Shown: piece by piece, positions 33,392 to 45,308 of the stretch
Layout: the number at the start of each line of letters is the position of its first letter
Numbering within the stretch: position 1 is the first letter of the stretch
From: Phaseolus vulgaris
Lineage: Eukaryota > Streptophyta > Magnoliopsida > Fabales > Fabaceae
DNA length: 64,000 bases
Assembly (NCBI RefSeq): GCF_000499845.2
Contig: NC_023756.2
Location: forward strand, 31,835,660 to 31,899,659
Reading direction: 5' to 3'
Position numbers and translations under genes: made by a program
Notes under the pieces: generated by a model
The model's database searches: none
Told to the model about the DNA's origin: nothing
What the model saw: the letters and a program-made list of their open reading frames with translations, nothing else

Positions 33392-36300
33392 TACTCCCCG
33401 AGTTGGAGAGAATTCGACCACGAATTCTGGAGACCTACAGAAAAAGGAGTTAGATCGCTGACATTAAAAGTATGACTACCTAAGAATGTATCAGGCATAT
33501 CTAACTCATAAGCATTGTCATTAATCCTCTTGAGGACTTGGAAAGGTCCATCCCCTCGAGGCATTAGTTTGGACTTCCTTTGAGTAGGAAAACGATCCTT
33601 CCTCAAGTGAAGCCAAACCCAATCGCCCTCATCAAACAACAATGCTTTTCTCCTCTTATTGGCAAGTTCAGCATACTTGCCAACCTTCTTCTCAATTCTC
33701 TTCTTGATGTCTTTATGCAAAGTTTTCACAAAAGAAGCCTTTTCATCCCCATCTTTGCACAAGACATCGTCAAGAAGGGGAATAGGAAGAAGATCAAGAG
33801 GTGTTAGGGGATTAAACCCATAGACCACCTCAAAAGGAGAATGGGAGGTGGTAGAATTTACTACTCGGTTATATGCAAACTCAACATGGGGTAGTAAATT
33901 CTCCCACACTCTAGGATTCCCCGAAATAAAGCATCTCAATAGTTGTCCCAAAGTTCTATTTACCACCTCGGTTTGACCATCGGTTTGTGGGTGGCAAGTG
34001 GTAGAAAATAAAAGCTTAGTTCCAAGCTTGCCCCACAAGGTCTTCCAAAAGTGACTCAAGAACTTAGGATCTCTATCGGACACTATAGACCTAGGAATCC
34101 CATGCAAGCGAACCACTTCTTGGAAGAAGAGGTTTGCAATGTGGCATGCATCATCCACTTTGTGGCAAGGAATAAAGTGAGCCATTTTTGAAAAACGATC
34201 CACTACCACAAAAATGGAGTCCTTTCCCTTTGATGTCTTGGGTAAGCCTAAGATGAAATCCATAGATATATCTACCCAAGGCATTGAAGGGATAGGAAGA
34301 GGAGTATAAAGACCATGGGGATGCATTTTAGATTTAGCTTTGCGGCAAGCTATGCATTTATCACACAAACTATGAACATGTTTATGCATATGAGGCCAAA
34401 AGAAATGTTCATGCAACACATCCAAAGTTTTAGCAACCCCAAAATGTCCCATTAAGCCCCCCTCATGAGCTTCTCTAACAAGAGATAATCTAATAGAGCA
34501 TTGGGGAACACAAAGACGTTTTCCTTTAAAAAGAAAGCCATCTTGAATAAAAAAATCTTTGTGTCCTCCCTTAAGACACTCTTGATAGAGGAGAGAAAAA
34601 TCAAGGTCATCATGATAAAGTTCCTTAATGTGATCAAAACCAAGATATTGAGAGGTTAAAAGATTTAGCAAGGTGTATCTTCTAGAAAGAGCATCCGCCA
34701 CAATATTTATTTTGCCTTGCTTGTGTTTGATCACATAAGGAAATTGCTCAATGAATTCCACCCACTTAGCATGCCTCTTGTTAAGTTTGTTTTGGCTTTT
34801 CAAATATTTAAGAGATTCATGATCACTATGTATCACAAACTCTTTGGGAAAAAGATAGTGTTGCCAAGTAAACAAAGCCCTAACAAGTGCATATAATTCC
34901 TTATCATAGGTGGAATAGTTGAGATGACTTCCCTTCAATTTCTCACTAAAATAGGCTATGGGGTGGCCCTCTTGAAGGAGAACAGCCCCAATACCTATGC
35001 TTGAAGCATCACACTCAATCTCAAATGTCTTAGTGAAATTAGGAAGGGCCAAGATGGGAGCATTAGTCAATTTTTCTTTCAAAGTATCAAAAGCATTTTG
35101 TTGTGCTTCTCCCCAATGAAAGACCACATCCTTTTTCACTATGTCATTGAGTGGTGCGGCAATGGTACCAAAGTTTGGGACAAATCTTCTATAGAAAGAA
35201 GCAAGCCCATGAAAACTTCGGACCTCATTCAAAGATTTCGTTGTAGGCCACTTTTGAATGGCCACCACCTTGGTTTTGTCCACATGGACCCCTTTACAAC
35301 TCACAACAAACCCTAGGAATTCTATATGATCAAGAGCAAACATACATTTAGCAAGGTTAGCATACAAATGTTCCTTCCTAAGGGTTTCCAAAACTTGCCT
35401 AACATGCAATTTATGGTCATTCAAAGATAAGCTATAAATGAGAATGTCATCAAAGTAAACCACAACAAACTTACCAATGAAAGGTCTAAGAACATGATGC
35501 ATGAGGCGCATGAAGGTACTTGGTGCATTAGTTAAACCAAAAGGCATAACTAACCACTCATATAAACCAAAGTTGGTCTTAAAAGCCGTCTTCCATTCAT
35601 CACCCGGTTTGATACGGATTTGATTGTAGCCGCTTTTAAGATCAATCTTTGAAAAGATTTTTGAACCATGTAATTCATCCAACAAATCATCTAATCTAGG
35701 TATGGGATGCCTATACTTAATGGTTATGTTATTTATGGCCCTACAATCCGAACACATTCGCCATGTGCCATCCTTTTTTGGCACTAAGATGATAGGCATA
35801 GCACAAGGACTCATGCTATCTTGCACCCACCCTTTTTCAATCAAAGCCTCAACTTGTTGGCGAATTTCCTTGGTTTCACTTGGATTGGTCCTATATGCGG
35901 GACGATTTGGTAAAGAAGAGCCCGGTATCAAATCAATTTGGTGCTCAATCCCTCTCAAAGGTGGAAGGCCATTTGGAGGATCTTGAAACACATCTTTGAA
36001 CTCTTCTACCAAATTTTCCAAGCAATGAGGACTATCAACAAGTGTTTCTATGCTAAGAGTTCTAGGGATGGCTAAAAAAAGAGGATGATGAGCCACTATT
36101 TCCCTTTCAATGTCACGCCTAGACACAAGGAGTGTAGGCTTAGAACTCTTATCTTTTTTATCTTTTTTATCTTTTTCACTCTCCCTCTTTTTCTTCATGA
36201 TAACTTGGTCCTCATGGACTTCTCTTGGAGAGAGAGATTTTAAAGTAACCTTGTGACCATGGAATTCAAAAGATAATTTGTTGGTAAAGCCATCATGTAA

Positions 36301-37839
36301 AACTTTTCTATCAAATTGCCAAGGCCTTCCCAAAAGAACATGAGTGGCTTCCATGGGCACAACATCACATAATACCTCATCTTTGTATTTTCCAATGGAG
36401 AAATGGATGAGGACTTGTTTATTAACAATTATTTCTCCTACTTCACTAAGCCATTGTAATTTGTAGGGCTTTGTATGAGAGATAGTAGGCAATCCAAGCT
36501 TATCTACTACTCTTGTACTAGCCACATTTGCACAACTACCCCCATCCACTATCAAGGAACAAATGTTGTTTTGAATAAGACATCTTGTATGGAAAATATT
36601 TTCCCTTTGACTTTCATCAAAAGGTTGTGAAACTTGTCCAAGAAGTCTTCTCACAACTAACAAGTCCCCTTCAAGTGGACATTCACTCTCTTCCTCACTA
36701 GATGCATGAGAATGCAATGAATGCTTTGAAGAATCCGAATCATGCTCACTAACTACAATGCCCTCATGCATGTACATACTTCGTTTTGAAGGACAATTTG
36801 CAGCAATATGACCATAACCCATACATTTAAAGCATTTAGTGTTAGATGTTCTAGTGGGAGACTTAGGTCTAGATGTTGATGGCTTAGATTCCTTGGGTTT
36901 GAAAGAAGAATCTTTGGAAGGATGTTTTGAAAAAGAAGTTTTGTTTCTCCAAGACTTGGAGTAGTATCCATTATTGGAAGCATTTTTAAAAGAGTTTTTC
37001 TTAGCAAGTTGGGCTTCCACCTTCATTGCAAGATGAACTAAAGAGCCCAATGATGAATACTCTTGTAACTCAACAATGTCTTGGATATCCTTCCTAAGAC
37101 CACTCACAAACCTAGCAACCATGGCTTCTTCACTTTCTTCTAATTCAATTTTAAGCACAAGCGTCTCAAGCTCCTTATAATATTCATCCACATTTAGCGT
37201 GCCTTGTTGAAACCGTTGGAGTCTCAACATGAGGTCTTTCCTAAAATGTGGGGGCACAAACCTAGCGCGCATATGATCCTTTAAAGAGTTCCAAGAGTCC
37301 ACGGGAGGACCCTTGTGATAGATAATGTCCTTTACAATCCCATGCCACCATTTCATGGCATAATCACTAAACTCTAGGGTGGCTAGCTTGAGCTTATGCT
37401 CATCTTGGATCTCATGGATCTCAAAAATTTGTTCACACTTAGCCTCCCAATCTAAATACACATTTGGATCACTAGAACCATTAAAACAAGGTAGTTTGAC
37501 CGAAGGAAGCTTGGACTTTGCATCATGGTAGAAGCCATTGCCGTAGTGAATTCTTTCCCCTTGGTGATGATGTCTTTGTCCATGGACTTGGGGTGGAGGT
37601 CTCCTTCTCCTATGCTCATCTTCACGGCCAACATCATTTGAAGAAGCTCTTGAAGATGGTCTATGAGAATGATGTCCATCATGGATAGAAGGAGATGGTC
37701 TAGTTTGTTTGACCTCCATCTTTTGCAATTTCTCTTCCAACCTTCTAATTGTTCTTTGAGCTTCATGTAATTCACCAAGAATTGAAGCTTTGGAAGGAGA
37801 ATTCTGCTTGGAGGATGCATCACTTGAAGATCCAGCCAT
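33202..37839 (-). CDS. gag-pol: CRM chromovirus gag-pol polyprotein, 1545 residues
   Basis: A single uninterrupted frame for all retrotransposition enzymes. The start [12 protein letters not shown] at 37839 matches the gag-only partner's start at 40421. By rough residue: gag domain 110-270; CCHC knuckle [14 protein letters not shown] near 333; protease [12 protein letters not shown] near 428; RT with [13 protein letters not shown] and catalytic YFDDILIYS near 790; RNase H with [18 protein letters not shown] near 945; integrase zinc region [10 protein letters not shown] to [11 protein letters not shown] near 1125-1165, then catalytic D, D, E in [18 protein letters not shown] and [10 protein letters not shown]-terminal tail after NVSDLTPF runs into the LTR and corresponds to the CRM-type CR motif region, thought to guide integration to centromeres (established for the clade, not shown here). 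All catalytic residues I checked are present. Full-length for the family. Confidence 0.95.
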   Translation of the reverse strand: MAGSSSDASSKQNSPSKASILGELHEAQRTIRRLEEKLQKMEVKQTRPSPSIHDGHHSHRPSSRASSNDVGREDEHRRRRPPPQVHGQRHHHQGERIHYGNGFYHDAKSKLPSVKLPCFNGSSDPNVYLDWEAKCEQIFEIHEIQDEHKLKLATLEFSDYAMKWWHGIVKDIIYHKGPPVDSWNSLKDHMRARFVPPHFRKDLMLRLQRFQQGTLNVDEYYKELETLVLKIELEESEEAMVARFVSGLRKDIQDIVELQEYSSLGSLVHLAMKVEAQLAKKNSFKNASNNGYYSKSWRNKTSFSKHPSKDSSFKPKESKPSTSRPKSPTRTSNTKCFKCMGYGHIAANCPSKRSMYMHEGIVVSEHDSDSSKHSLHSHASSEEESECPLEGDLLVVRRLLGQVSQPFDESQRENIFHTRCLIQNNICSLIVDGGSCANVASTRVVDKLGLPTISHTKPYKLQWLSEVGEIIVNKQVLIHFSIGKYKDEVLCDVVPMEATHVLLGRPWQFDRKVLHDGFTNKLSFEFHGHKVTLKSLSPREVHEDQVIMKKKRESEKDKKDKKDKSSKPTLLVSRRDIEREIVAHHPLFLAIPRTLSIETLVDSPHCLENLVEEFKDVFQDPPNGLPPLRGIEHQIDLIPGSSLPNRPAYRTNPSETKEIRQQVEALIEKGWVQDSMSPCAMPIILVPKKDGTWRMCSDCRAINNITIKYRHPIPRLDDLLDELHGSKIFSKIDLKSGYNQIRIKPGDEWKTAFKTNFGLYEWLVMPFGLTNAPSTFMRLMHHVLRPFIGKFVVVYFDDILIYSLSLNDHKLHVRQVLETLRKEHLYANLAKCMFALDHIEFLGFVVSCKGVHVDKTKVVAIQKWPTTKSLNEVRSFHGLASFYRRFVPNFGTIAAPLNDIVKKDVVFHWGEAQQNAFDTLKEKLTNAPILALPNFTKTFEIECDASSIGIGAVLLQEGHPIAYFSEKLKGSHLNYSTYDKELYALVRALFTWQHYLFPKEFVIHSDHESLKYLKSQNKLNKRHAKWVEFIEQFPYVIKHKQGKINIVADALSRRYTLLNLLTSQYLGFDHIKELYHDDLDFSLLYQECLKGGHKDFFIQDGFLFKGKRLCVPQCSIRLSLVREAHEGGLMGHFGVAKTLDVLHEHFFWPHMHKHVHSLCDKCIACRKAKSKMHPHGLYTPLPIPSMPWVDISMDFILGLPKTSKGKDSIFVVVDRFSKMAHFIPCHKVDDACHIANLFFQEVVRLHGIPRSIVSDRDPKFLSHFWKTLWGKLGTKLLFSTTCHPQTDGQTEVVNRTLGQLLRCFISGNPRVWENLLPHVEFAYNRVVNSTTSHSPFEVVYGFNPLTPLDLLPIPLLDDVLCKDGDEKASFVKTLHKDIKKRIEKKVGKYAELANKRRKALLFDEGDWVWLHLRKDRFPTQRKSKLMPRGDGPFQVLKRINDNAYELDMPDTFLGSHTFNVSDLTPFSVGLQNSWSNSLQLGEYDGDQAQENMEATHQAQEEVEAQMEDAHGGQSPPQRITRSMFKALGARGHLFSLFVVSLVEGA

Positions 37840-39143
37840 TTGTAATTAAAAAACAGCAAACACACAAAACAGCAAACAAGTTAAAAATTAGCAAAAACAG
37901 TGAGCTTTCCAATTGAAACTGCCGAAGTGAATTTAAGGCTGAAAAGATATCACTCTCAAAGAAATAATGTTCTTGCACCAATCTGATCTTGAGGCCTTGG
38001 AAGCCTCAAATGAAATATGTCAAAGCAAGCACACCAATCTTAAGAGCAAACCACCACAAAACCAATGAAACAATAAAGACAAACAAGAAAAGGTATAAGC
38101 AAGGAAAGGTAATTGCAAAAGGAAAACAAGAAAATAAAGAACTCAATGAGAAAAGTAGGCACACAAAAGAATACCTAAGGAAAAGCACTAGAGTAGATGA
38201 AGAAAACAAAAAAAATTTAGCTACTGGAAATTTTTTTTTAATGCAAACTGTGTTTGATATTCACTGATTTAACTGGAACGTTGTAGAGTGAACTGGATTA
38301 TGAAATTTATACCACAGAAACTTCAAGATGTTAACTCAAAAATGGCACTGGAATCAATTAAAAACAGTAAGCCAATTGAGAGAAATAAATTTTTTAAAAT
38401 CACTGCCAGATTACCGTATTTTTTTCGGCAGGAATGTACACTTTTTTTATTTTATTTATCATTTTTTGTGTACTTCATATTTTTGAATGATTCTTTTTTC
38501 TATTCTTTTCTAACACTTTCAATATCTCAAATCCAGAATTTCAGAATTTTACAGTACGTAAATCAATTGCAATAAGGAAAAACAGTAAGCACTTTTTTCA
38601 GAAACAGAGGAATCCTAATAGGAATAAAAAAACAGGATGATGAACTAGCAAAGACATAATAGAAAATGATGTATTGGAACTTGTATAGGTCTAGAATACA
38701 AGTATGAACTCAATGCTAAAAAGAAAATGCTCAAAGGATCAACATCAATTCAGAAAAAAAATATATGACACCAAAGCAAGAAACAATCAAAACAATAAAA
38801 GTACTACTAGAAGTAATGACATATATGGAATAACATGACTAAGACAAAACTTAACAAGATTCAAAAATTAAAAGACACAACACAAATTGTAACAAGTGGA
38901 AGGAAGCTTAAGGTAAACTCTAGGAAGGATAATGCCATTCCAAAAGAGCAACCATACTCATAAGAATTATGAGTGCCATAAACCTTTCCACAAACACTTG
39001 GAGCAAAAGAAAAACAGCAAGAATACTCAATTAAAATTCTAAAACAGAAACTTAAATTGCAAGAAAAATTAAAGAGCTCTTGAAATAAAGTGCACACAAC
39101 TCAACAATTAAACAAGAATGAACCTAAGACTCATGATACCACA
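37840..39143 (-). other. Leader and primer-binding site of the CRM element
   Basis: About 1.3 kb between the 5' LTR and gag. The primer site TGGTATCATGAG is at 39141-39130 on the minus strand, two bases after the LTR. The leader is AT-rich with no long ORF on the sense strand, and forms a long inverted repeat with 31354-32413. Confidence 0.82.
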
Positions 39144-40121
39144 TGATGTGATTCCAATAGCCACATAGAACAAGATTCTTGACACTTTGAGGAATCACCT
39201 TGAGCTGGAAAATGTAGAGGCACTTTCTTAGAAGTTGGATCATAGTTCTAAGATCAAGAACTCACCAAAACAAGTACCAAATCCCAAACTCATTTGGATG
39301 AACCAAATATTGTCAAATTGAATCAACAAAGGAGAAGGAAAAGAACAAACCGAACAGAATTGAACTTCAAAACAAAAGAACCGAACAGAATTTAAAAACT
39401 AAACAGAAAATAGGTGCTGGAAAATTAAAGGAACCGAAACAAAAAACAACTCAAAACTCAAGGCAATAAGAACAAATTGAAGAAGAAGAAAGGAAGGAGA
39501 AGAGAATGCTCATGAAGATGGAGGAATGGTTGGATGATCACGCCACTAGAAGAATGGATGCTCCTAGATGAGTGTGGAAGCCGCCACTTGAGGAAACCAT
39601 GGTCCTTCAAGATAAGACTAGAGAAGAAGCTCAAAGCTCTCCAAATGCTCACTCCAATTTTGAGTATAGTTTCTTTAGATAAAATTCAAATCTGAATTTT
39701 ACAAAGGAAGCACCTCTATTTATAGCCTAAGGTGCTGAAAAATAGGTGGGAAATTTCAAATAAACTCATTTGAAATTCCCACCAAAAACAAGTCACATGG
39801 GAGGTGTGACCTTTTTCTACTATGACACCTCCCAAAAACTACACCTACACCTATCTACTAATACACCCCCCTAAAGGTCCTATTTAAAACCTAAAAGATG
39901 CTATAACAAAAGAGGTTTCTAAGGTTTCCCTCTAAGCACCTTCAACTAAAGACACTACAAAAAGAGAAAATAAATGTCCTCTTGCTCCCAAGGCTTTGAA
40001 CATGCTTCTTGTAATCCTTTGAGGTGGACTTTGACCTCCATGGGCATCCTCCATTTGTGCCTCCACCTCTTCTTGAGCTTGATGAGTGGCCTCCATGTTC
40101 TCTTGGGCTTGATCTCCATCA
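39144..40121 (-). repeat. 5' LTR of the CRM element (978 bp)
   Basis: Identical by eye to 32414-33391. On the minus strand TATAAATAGAGG (near 39722) is the likely promoter core and is enclosed by the same GCACCT/AGGTGC inverted repeat as in the gag-only element. Confidence 0.95.
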
Positions 40122-40420
40122 CATAGTTTTCCTTTTGCAATTACCTTTCCTTGCTTATACCTTTTCTTGTTTGTCTTTATTGTTTCATTGGTTTTGTGGT
40201 GGTTGCTTTTGAGATTGGTGTGCTTGCTTTGACATATTTCATTTGAGGATTCCAAGGCCTCAAGATCAGATTGGTGCAAGAACATTATTTCTTTGAGAGT
40301 GATCTCTTTTTTCAGCCTCATTTCACTTCGGCAGTTTCATTGCCAAGCTCACTGTTTTTGCTAATTTTGTTTCTTAACTTGTTTGCTGTTTTTGTGTGTT
40401 TGCTGTTTTTTATTTGCAAA

Positions 40421-41845
40421 ATGGCTGGCTATTCAAGTGGTGCATCTTACAAACAGCATTCTCCTTCCAAAGCTTCAGTCCTTGGTGAAGAAGAACATAG
40501 AAGAAGGAGGCATCACCATCATTCTCATGAAGAGAGCTATAACCGTGACCAAAGATATCACCAAGTGTTCAACATTGCTTGTAAAAAAGTCCCTAGTTTT
40601 AATGGTGATAGTGATCCTAATGTGTATTTAGAATGGGAGACTAAGGTTGACCATTATTTTCATGTGTATAAGGTCCAAGATGACCAAAAACATAGATTAG
40701 TTTCTTTATCCTTTTTGGGTTATGCCAGAGAATGGTGGCATAAAATTGTAATGGACATTATATATCGCAAGAAACCTCCCGTGGTTTCTTGGAATGCTTT
40801 GAAAGAGTGTATGCACGCGAGGTTTGTTCCTCCTTCTAGGAAGGAACACTTGTTGAAATTCCAAAGGCTTCCTCAAGGACATAGGATGGTAGATGAATAC
40901 TTTAAAGATTTTGAAACAACTTTGACTAAAATGAATATGCATGCTAATGAAGAGTCAAAGATTAAATGGTTTGTACGTGGTTTGAAAAGAGATATTAGAG
41001 ATTTTGTAGAATTAAAAGAATATTCTTCTTTAAAGAGCGTGTTTCGCAAAGCCATCAAGGTAGAATCATATCTTTTGAACAAAACTTTCAAAAATACTCA
41101 TGATGATGATTTCTACAACTCTTCTTGGAAGGATGCAAACAAAATTTCTCCTTCCAATTTTTCGAAACAAACCATGTTTCCAAACAAAGTTTCTACTACA
41201 AATCTTTCTACTCCTAAGTCACCTACCAAAACTTCAAATATCAAATGTTTTAAATGTTTAGGTTTTGGGCACATAGCTCTTCATTGTCCACAAAAGCAAA
41301 TCTTAAAGATCAACAAGGTAAAACAAGACCTAACTCACCCACCTACCACAAGTAAACAAGAAAAAGACAAAGAAGGCCAAGTTGACATGGGTCTTATCCT
41401 TTCACCTCCAAGGTGTTTTCCTTCCTTATCTTTTTCATTACCCAAGGTTCCTATTTCACCACCATCTTGGTTAAAAAATGTTAGGGATGATTTGTTCATA
41501 CCTCCTAATGGTTGTCACCATTTAAGAGGTCTTTTTCCAAAACATCACATCATTCCCAAACAAATTTTTCCAACTTGGTCGATTTATAAAACCTCCTTTT
41601 CTGAAATCCCATTATTTACAAATGCTAAGTCATGCTTACATTTTTCTTCCACTTTTAATTGTAAAACTAAACTGACTTTGTTATATGCAGGGATTCAGAA
41701 TTCGTGGACGAATTCTCTCCAACTCGAGGAGTATGATGAGAATCAAATAAAGGAGGCTTTTATTAATGAAGGAAGAGGACATCCACCCTCACATTTGAAG
41801 TTCTTCCTTCTAGTCTTCTCAAAATTAAAAGAAGACATAAAATAA
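40421..41845 (+). CDS. gag: Gag-only protein of the non-autonomous CRM element, 474 residues
   Basis: The start MAGYSSGASYKQHSPSK matches the autonomous CRM start; an upstream in-frame ATG at 40271 is in leader sequence and less likely. The gag domain covers about residues 55-230 (EWETKVDHYFHVYKVQDD, FVRGLKRDIRDFVELKEYSS) and the CCHC knuckle CFKCLGFGHIALHC lies near 278. Residues near 345-390 keep a relic of the protease-RT linker (PPNGCHHLRG, compare [10 protein letters not shown] in the partner). The frame then jumps to the C-terminal tail (QNSWTNSLQLEEYD) and crosses into the 3' LTR. Protease, RT, RNase H and integrase are absent, yet the frame is open, which suggests the truncated protein is maintained. 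It would assemble into particles supplied with enzymes by the CRM element. Confidence 0.88.
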   Translation: MAGYSSGASYKQHSPSKASVLGEEEHRRRRHHHHSHEESYNRDQRYHQVFNIACKKVPSFNGDSDPNVYLEWETKVDHYFHVYKVQDDQKHRLVSLSFLGYAREWWHKIVMDIIYRKKPPVVSWNALKECMHARFVPPSRKEHLLKFQRLPQGHRMVDEYFKDFETTLTKMNMHANEESKIKWFVRGLKRDIRDFVELKEYSSLKSVFRKAIKVESYLLNKTFKNTHDDDFYNSSWKDANKISPSNFSKQTMFPNKVSTTNLSTPKSPTKTSNIKCFKCLGFGHIALHCPQKQILKINKVKQDLTHPPTTSKQEKDKEGQVDMGLILSPPRCFPSLSFSLPKVPISPPSWLKNVRDDLFIPPNGCHHLRGLFPKHHIIPKQIFPTWSIYKTSFSEIPLFTNAKSCLHFSSTFNCKTKLTLLYAGIQNSWTNSLQLEEYDENQIKEAFINEGRGHPPSHLKFFLLVFSKLKEDIK

Positions 41846-42719
41846 AGATGAGGCCCAAGCCCAAAGCCCAAGCCCAAGCCCAAGAAGGCCAAAGCCCAAA
41901 GAGCCCAAGTCCATCCCATGAGGGGCAAGGCCAAGCTTTGAAATACTCTTGTATAGTTTTAGGAGGTGTGGTTATTAAATAAAGGTGTGTGAAAATGTAA
42001 AATAAAGTCACATTGTCCATGTGACTTAGGAGAGTGGTGTAGGTATAGTTTTTGGGAGGTGTCATAGTAGAAAAAGGTCACACCTCCCATGTGACTTGTT
42101 TTTGGTTGGAATTTCAAATGAGTTTATTTGAAATTTCCCACCTATTTTTCAGCACCTTAGGCTATAAATAGAGGTGCTTCCTTTGTAAAATTCATATTGG
42201 AATTAATCTAAGAAAACTCTACTCAAATTTTGAGTGAACTTTGGAGAGCTTTGAGCCTTCTTCTCTAGTCTTATCTTGATGGATCAATGGAGTCCTCAAG
42301 TGGCGGCATCACTCTCATCTAGGAGCATTCCACACTTCTAGTGGCGAGATCATCCATCCTCGTTCCATCTTCATGAGCATTTCTTCTCTCCTTCCTTTCT
42401 CCTTTTTCTATTGTTTGTGTTAGCTTGTGTTCTTGAGTTTTGGTTAGATGTTCTTGCTGTTTTTATGAGTTTTTGGTTCGGCAGTTTTATATTTCTGTCC
42501 ATTCATCTTGTTCCTTTGCTTTTCTTGCTCATTTGTTCGGTTCAATTTGACTACAATTGGTTCATCCAAATGAGTTTGGGATTTGGTACTAGTTTTTGGT
42601 GAGTTCTTGTCTTAGAACAATGATCCAACTCTAAGAAAAGTGCCTCTATAATGTCCAACTCAAGGTGATTCCTAAGAAGGTCAAGAACATTTCTCTATAT
42701 GGCTAGTGGAATCACATCA
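41734..42719 (+). repeat. 3' LTR of the gag-only CRM element (986 bp)
   Basis: Same length as the 5' LTR with about 10 mismatches, followed by GAATT. The first 112 bp encode the end of the gag-only ORF. Confidence 0.93.
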
Positions 42720-42977
42720 GAATTTGTGCAGAGAATCTTTGAAAATATGCACCAAATATTTAGGGTCACGATGCATACACTCAAACTCTTATTGAGCACC
42801 CAAACCATCAAATTGGTTACATAACCATGACCAAAACCGTCAAAGGTACAGAGGTTAATGCCCACTAAGTCAGTCAAGCAGTCAAAGATCAGAAATTCTC
42901 TTTCCTAGTCATCAATGCATATCAGTGCAGAAAATAAACACATTCAATTACGAATAAACAGATTTAATTTTTTACTG

Positions 42978-45149
42978 CTAGGCACAATTGACATTTATAA
43001 TACCCAATTCATTAAGCAGAAAATTAAACCTATCTTTGGCTAATGGTTTTGTGAACAAATCAGCAAGTTGTAAATCAGTACCAATGAACTTAATATCACA
43101 TGTTCCACTAGATATGTGTTCCCTTAGAAAATGATGCCTTATTTCAATGTGTTTGGTTCTTGAATGCATGACAGGATTTTTGGTTAAGTTGATTGCACTT
43201 GTATTATCACACAGCAGAGGTATATGGTTAAGTAAGATACCAAAATCATTCAATTGTTGTCTTAGCCATATAGTTTGAGCACAGCAACTCCCTGCTGCAA
43301 TGTATTCTGCTTCAGCAGTGGAAAGAGCTACACAAGCCTGCTTTTTGCATTGCCATGAGATCAAGCTTGATCCAAGCAAATGACAGGTTCCACTTGTGCT
43401 TTTTCTATCAATTTTGCAACCTGCAAAATCTGAATCAGAATATCCAGTTAAGCTTAATGAAATATTACCTGGATACCACAAGCCAACTTCTTTAGTTCCT
43501 TGCAAATACTTCAAAATCCTTTTGACAGCATTGTAGTGTGATTCTTTAGGAGCAGATTGAAACCTTGCACACATGCACACTGCAAACATTATATCTGGCC
43601 TGTTGGCAGTGAGATACAGTAGTGATCCTATGAGTCCTCTGTATTTGGTTTCATCAACAGAAATTCCAGCTTCATCATGATCCAAATGACAGCTTGTTGA
43701 GAAAGGTGTGCTGATTGGTTTACACTTGTCCATTTCAAATTTCTTCAGCAAATCCTTGCAGTACTTAGCTTGACTTAAGAAAATGTCATCCTTGAGTTGT
43801 TTGACCTGCAAGCTTAGAAAATAGTTCAACTCACCCATCATTGACATTTCAAACTCACTCTTCATGACTTTCACGAAAGCTTCACACAATTCTCCATTGT
43901 TTGATCCAAAAATGATGTCATCCACATATACTTGGACTAGAATTGAGTCATCTCCTTTCTTCTTAATGAACAAGGTCTTATCTGATGTGCCTCTGTCATA
44001 GCCTTGTGAGGTGAGAAAATCACTTAGCCTCTCATACCATTGCCTAGGAGCTTGCTTGAGTCCATAGAGAGCCTTTTGGAGTTTGAACACATATTCTAGA
44101 TGTTGATGGCCTTCAAAACCTGGTGGTTGTGAGACAAATACCTCTTCATTTATATAGCCATTTAGAAAGGCACTTTTCACATCCATTTGAAATAGCTTGA
44201 ACCCTTTGATGCAGGAGAAGGCAAGCAGCAGTCTAACAGCTTCTAACCGAGCCACTAGTGCATATGTCTCATCATAGTCTATTCCTTCTTCTTGATTGTA
44301 CCCTTTAGCTACAAGCCTAGCCTTGTTTCTGGTGATCACTCCATGCTCATCCATCTTGTTTCTAAATACCCATTTTGTTCTAATTACATTTATCTCAGGT
44401 ATTCTAGGAACAAGAGTCCAGACCTCATTAAGAGCGAACTGATTTAGTTCCTCTTGCATAGCTAAAATCCAGTTGCTGTCCTTGAGAGCTTCATTCAAAT
44501 TCTTGGGTTCAACTTGAGATACAAAGGCCATTGCTTCACAGAAATTGTTCAAGGATTTTCTAGTTGACACTCCTTTCTCAATGTTCCTAATGACATTATC
44601 AAGGGTTAAGTCTCTTGGGGTTTTCCACTCTTTTGGCAAACCTGCAGCTGCAGCAGATTCTTGTCTAGCATGTATATCAGCAGTATCAAAATGAATCGAT
44701 TCATTTTGATTTAAAACAGATTTAAATTCATTACTGTCAGGGTTATCAGCAGCAGTTTTAGATATGCTATGATCAGTTTCATCAAAAACAACATGCATTG
44801 ATTCTTCTACTATAAGCAACCTTTTATTGAAGACTCTATATGCATGACCATTCAAAGCATAACCAATGTGCACACCTTCATCAGATTTAGCATCAAACTT
44901 ACCAAGATTTTCTTTGCCATTATTCAATACAAAGCATTTACACCCAAATACTCTAAGATGGCTTACACTAGGTTTTCTGCCCTTATACAGTTCATATGGG
45001 GTTTTCTTAAGAATTGATTTTATGCAGCAACCATTTTCATTTTGCAGAATTTTTGCTAATCTCTTAAAGGCAGTGTAAGCATCATGTTTATGTGCAAGAA
45101 ATAGAGTCCATGTAAATCTAGAGTAATCATCCATAACAACTAAAAACAT
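42978..45149 (-). pseudogene. pol: Copia Q pol: partial integrase, RT and RNase H
   Basis: A 723-codon open frame, but not a complete pol. It opens with the integrase fragment LVVMDDYSRFTWTLFLAHK (first catalytic Asp) and at CCIKSILKKTPYELY jumps over the second Asp and Glu of the core, so integrase is inactive. The copia RT (RVT_2) follows with WVFRNKMDEHG, KARLVAKGYNQEEGIDYDE, FQMDVKSAFLNGY and catalytic YVDDIIFGSN near 43900. RNase H reads DSDFAGCKIDRKSTSGT and ALSTAEAEYIAA, with the CDNTSAINLTKNP and HSRTKHIEIRHHFLRE blocks, to the natural stop at 42978. RT and RNase H motifs look preserved. Confidence 0.9.
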
Positions 45150-45308
45150 ACAAATTTCCAGCCAAGCTAGTGAATTTTTGTAAGATCTTCAATCATATGT
45201 TTGGAACAGCCATTGTCCAAGTACCATTGATTTTTCTTGCTTCCTATCTGCAAAACAGAACAAAGATGATACAAATGGTACCTTTTACAGTATAGGGTCC
45301 AACACAGA
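45150..45308 (-). pseudogene. Protease remnant of copia Q
   Basis: The minus strand reads SKKNQWYLDNGCSKHM, the start of a copia protease (usual active site D-S-G; here D-N-G). It stops after DLTKIH and runs straight into integrase sequence. The rest of the protease and the integrase zinc domain are deleted. Confidence 0.75.

Larger units (their letters stand above)
32414..40121 (-). mobile_element. Autonomous CRM-type centromeric chromovirus (7,708 bp), apparently intact
   Basis: Two 978-bp LTRs (32414-33391 and 39144-40121) that I compared line by line and found identical, with the perfect duplication CATAG (32409-32413 and 40122-40126). It encodes one open 1545-codon gag-pol frame. LTRs starting TGATG, a polyprotein running into the 3' LTR and no classical chromodomain fit the CRM clade of plant chromoviruses (clade knowledge from memory). 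Identical LTRs imply a very recent insertion. Confidence 0.93.
30368..42719 (+). mobile_element. Gag-only CRM-type chromovirus (non-autonomous), interrupted
   Basis: Two 986-bp LTRs (30368-31353 and 41734-42719) with the perfect duplication GAATT (30363-30367 and 42720-42724). It carries a leader, one gag-containing ORF and no protease active site, RT, RNase H or integrase. Without the nested CRM it is about 4.6 kb. LTR mismatches are about 10 of 986. Its leader, primer site and promoter core match the autonomous CRM element inserted in it, so it looks like a dependent partner. Confidence 0.92.
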
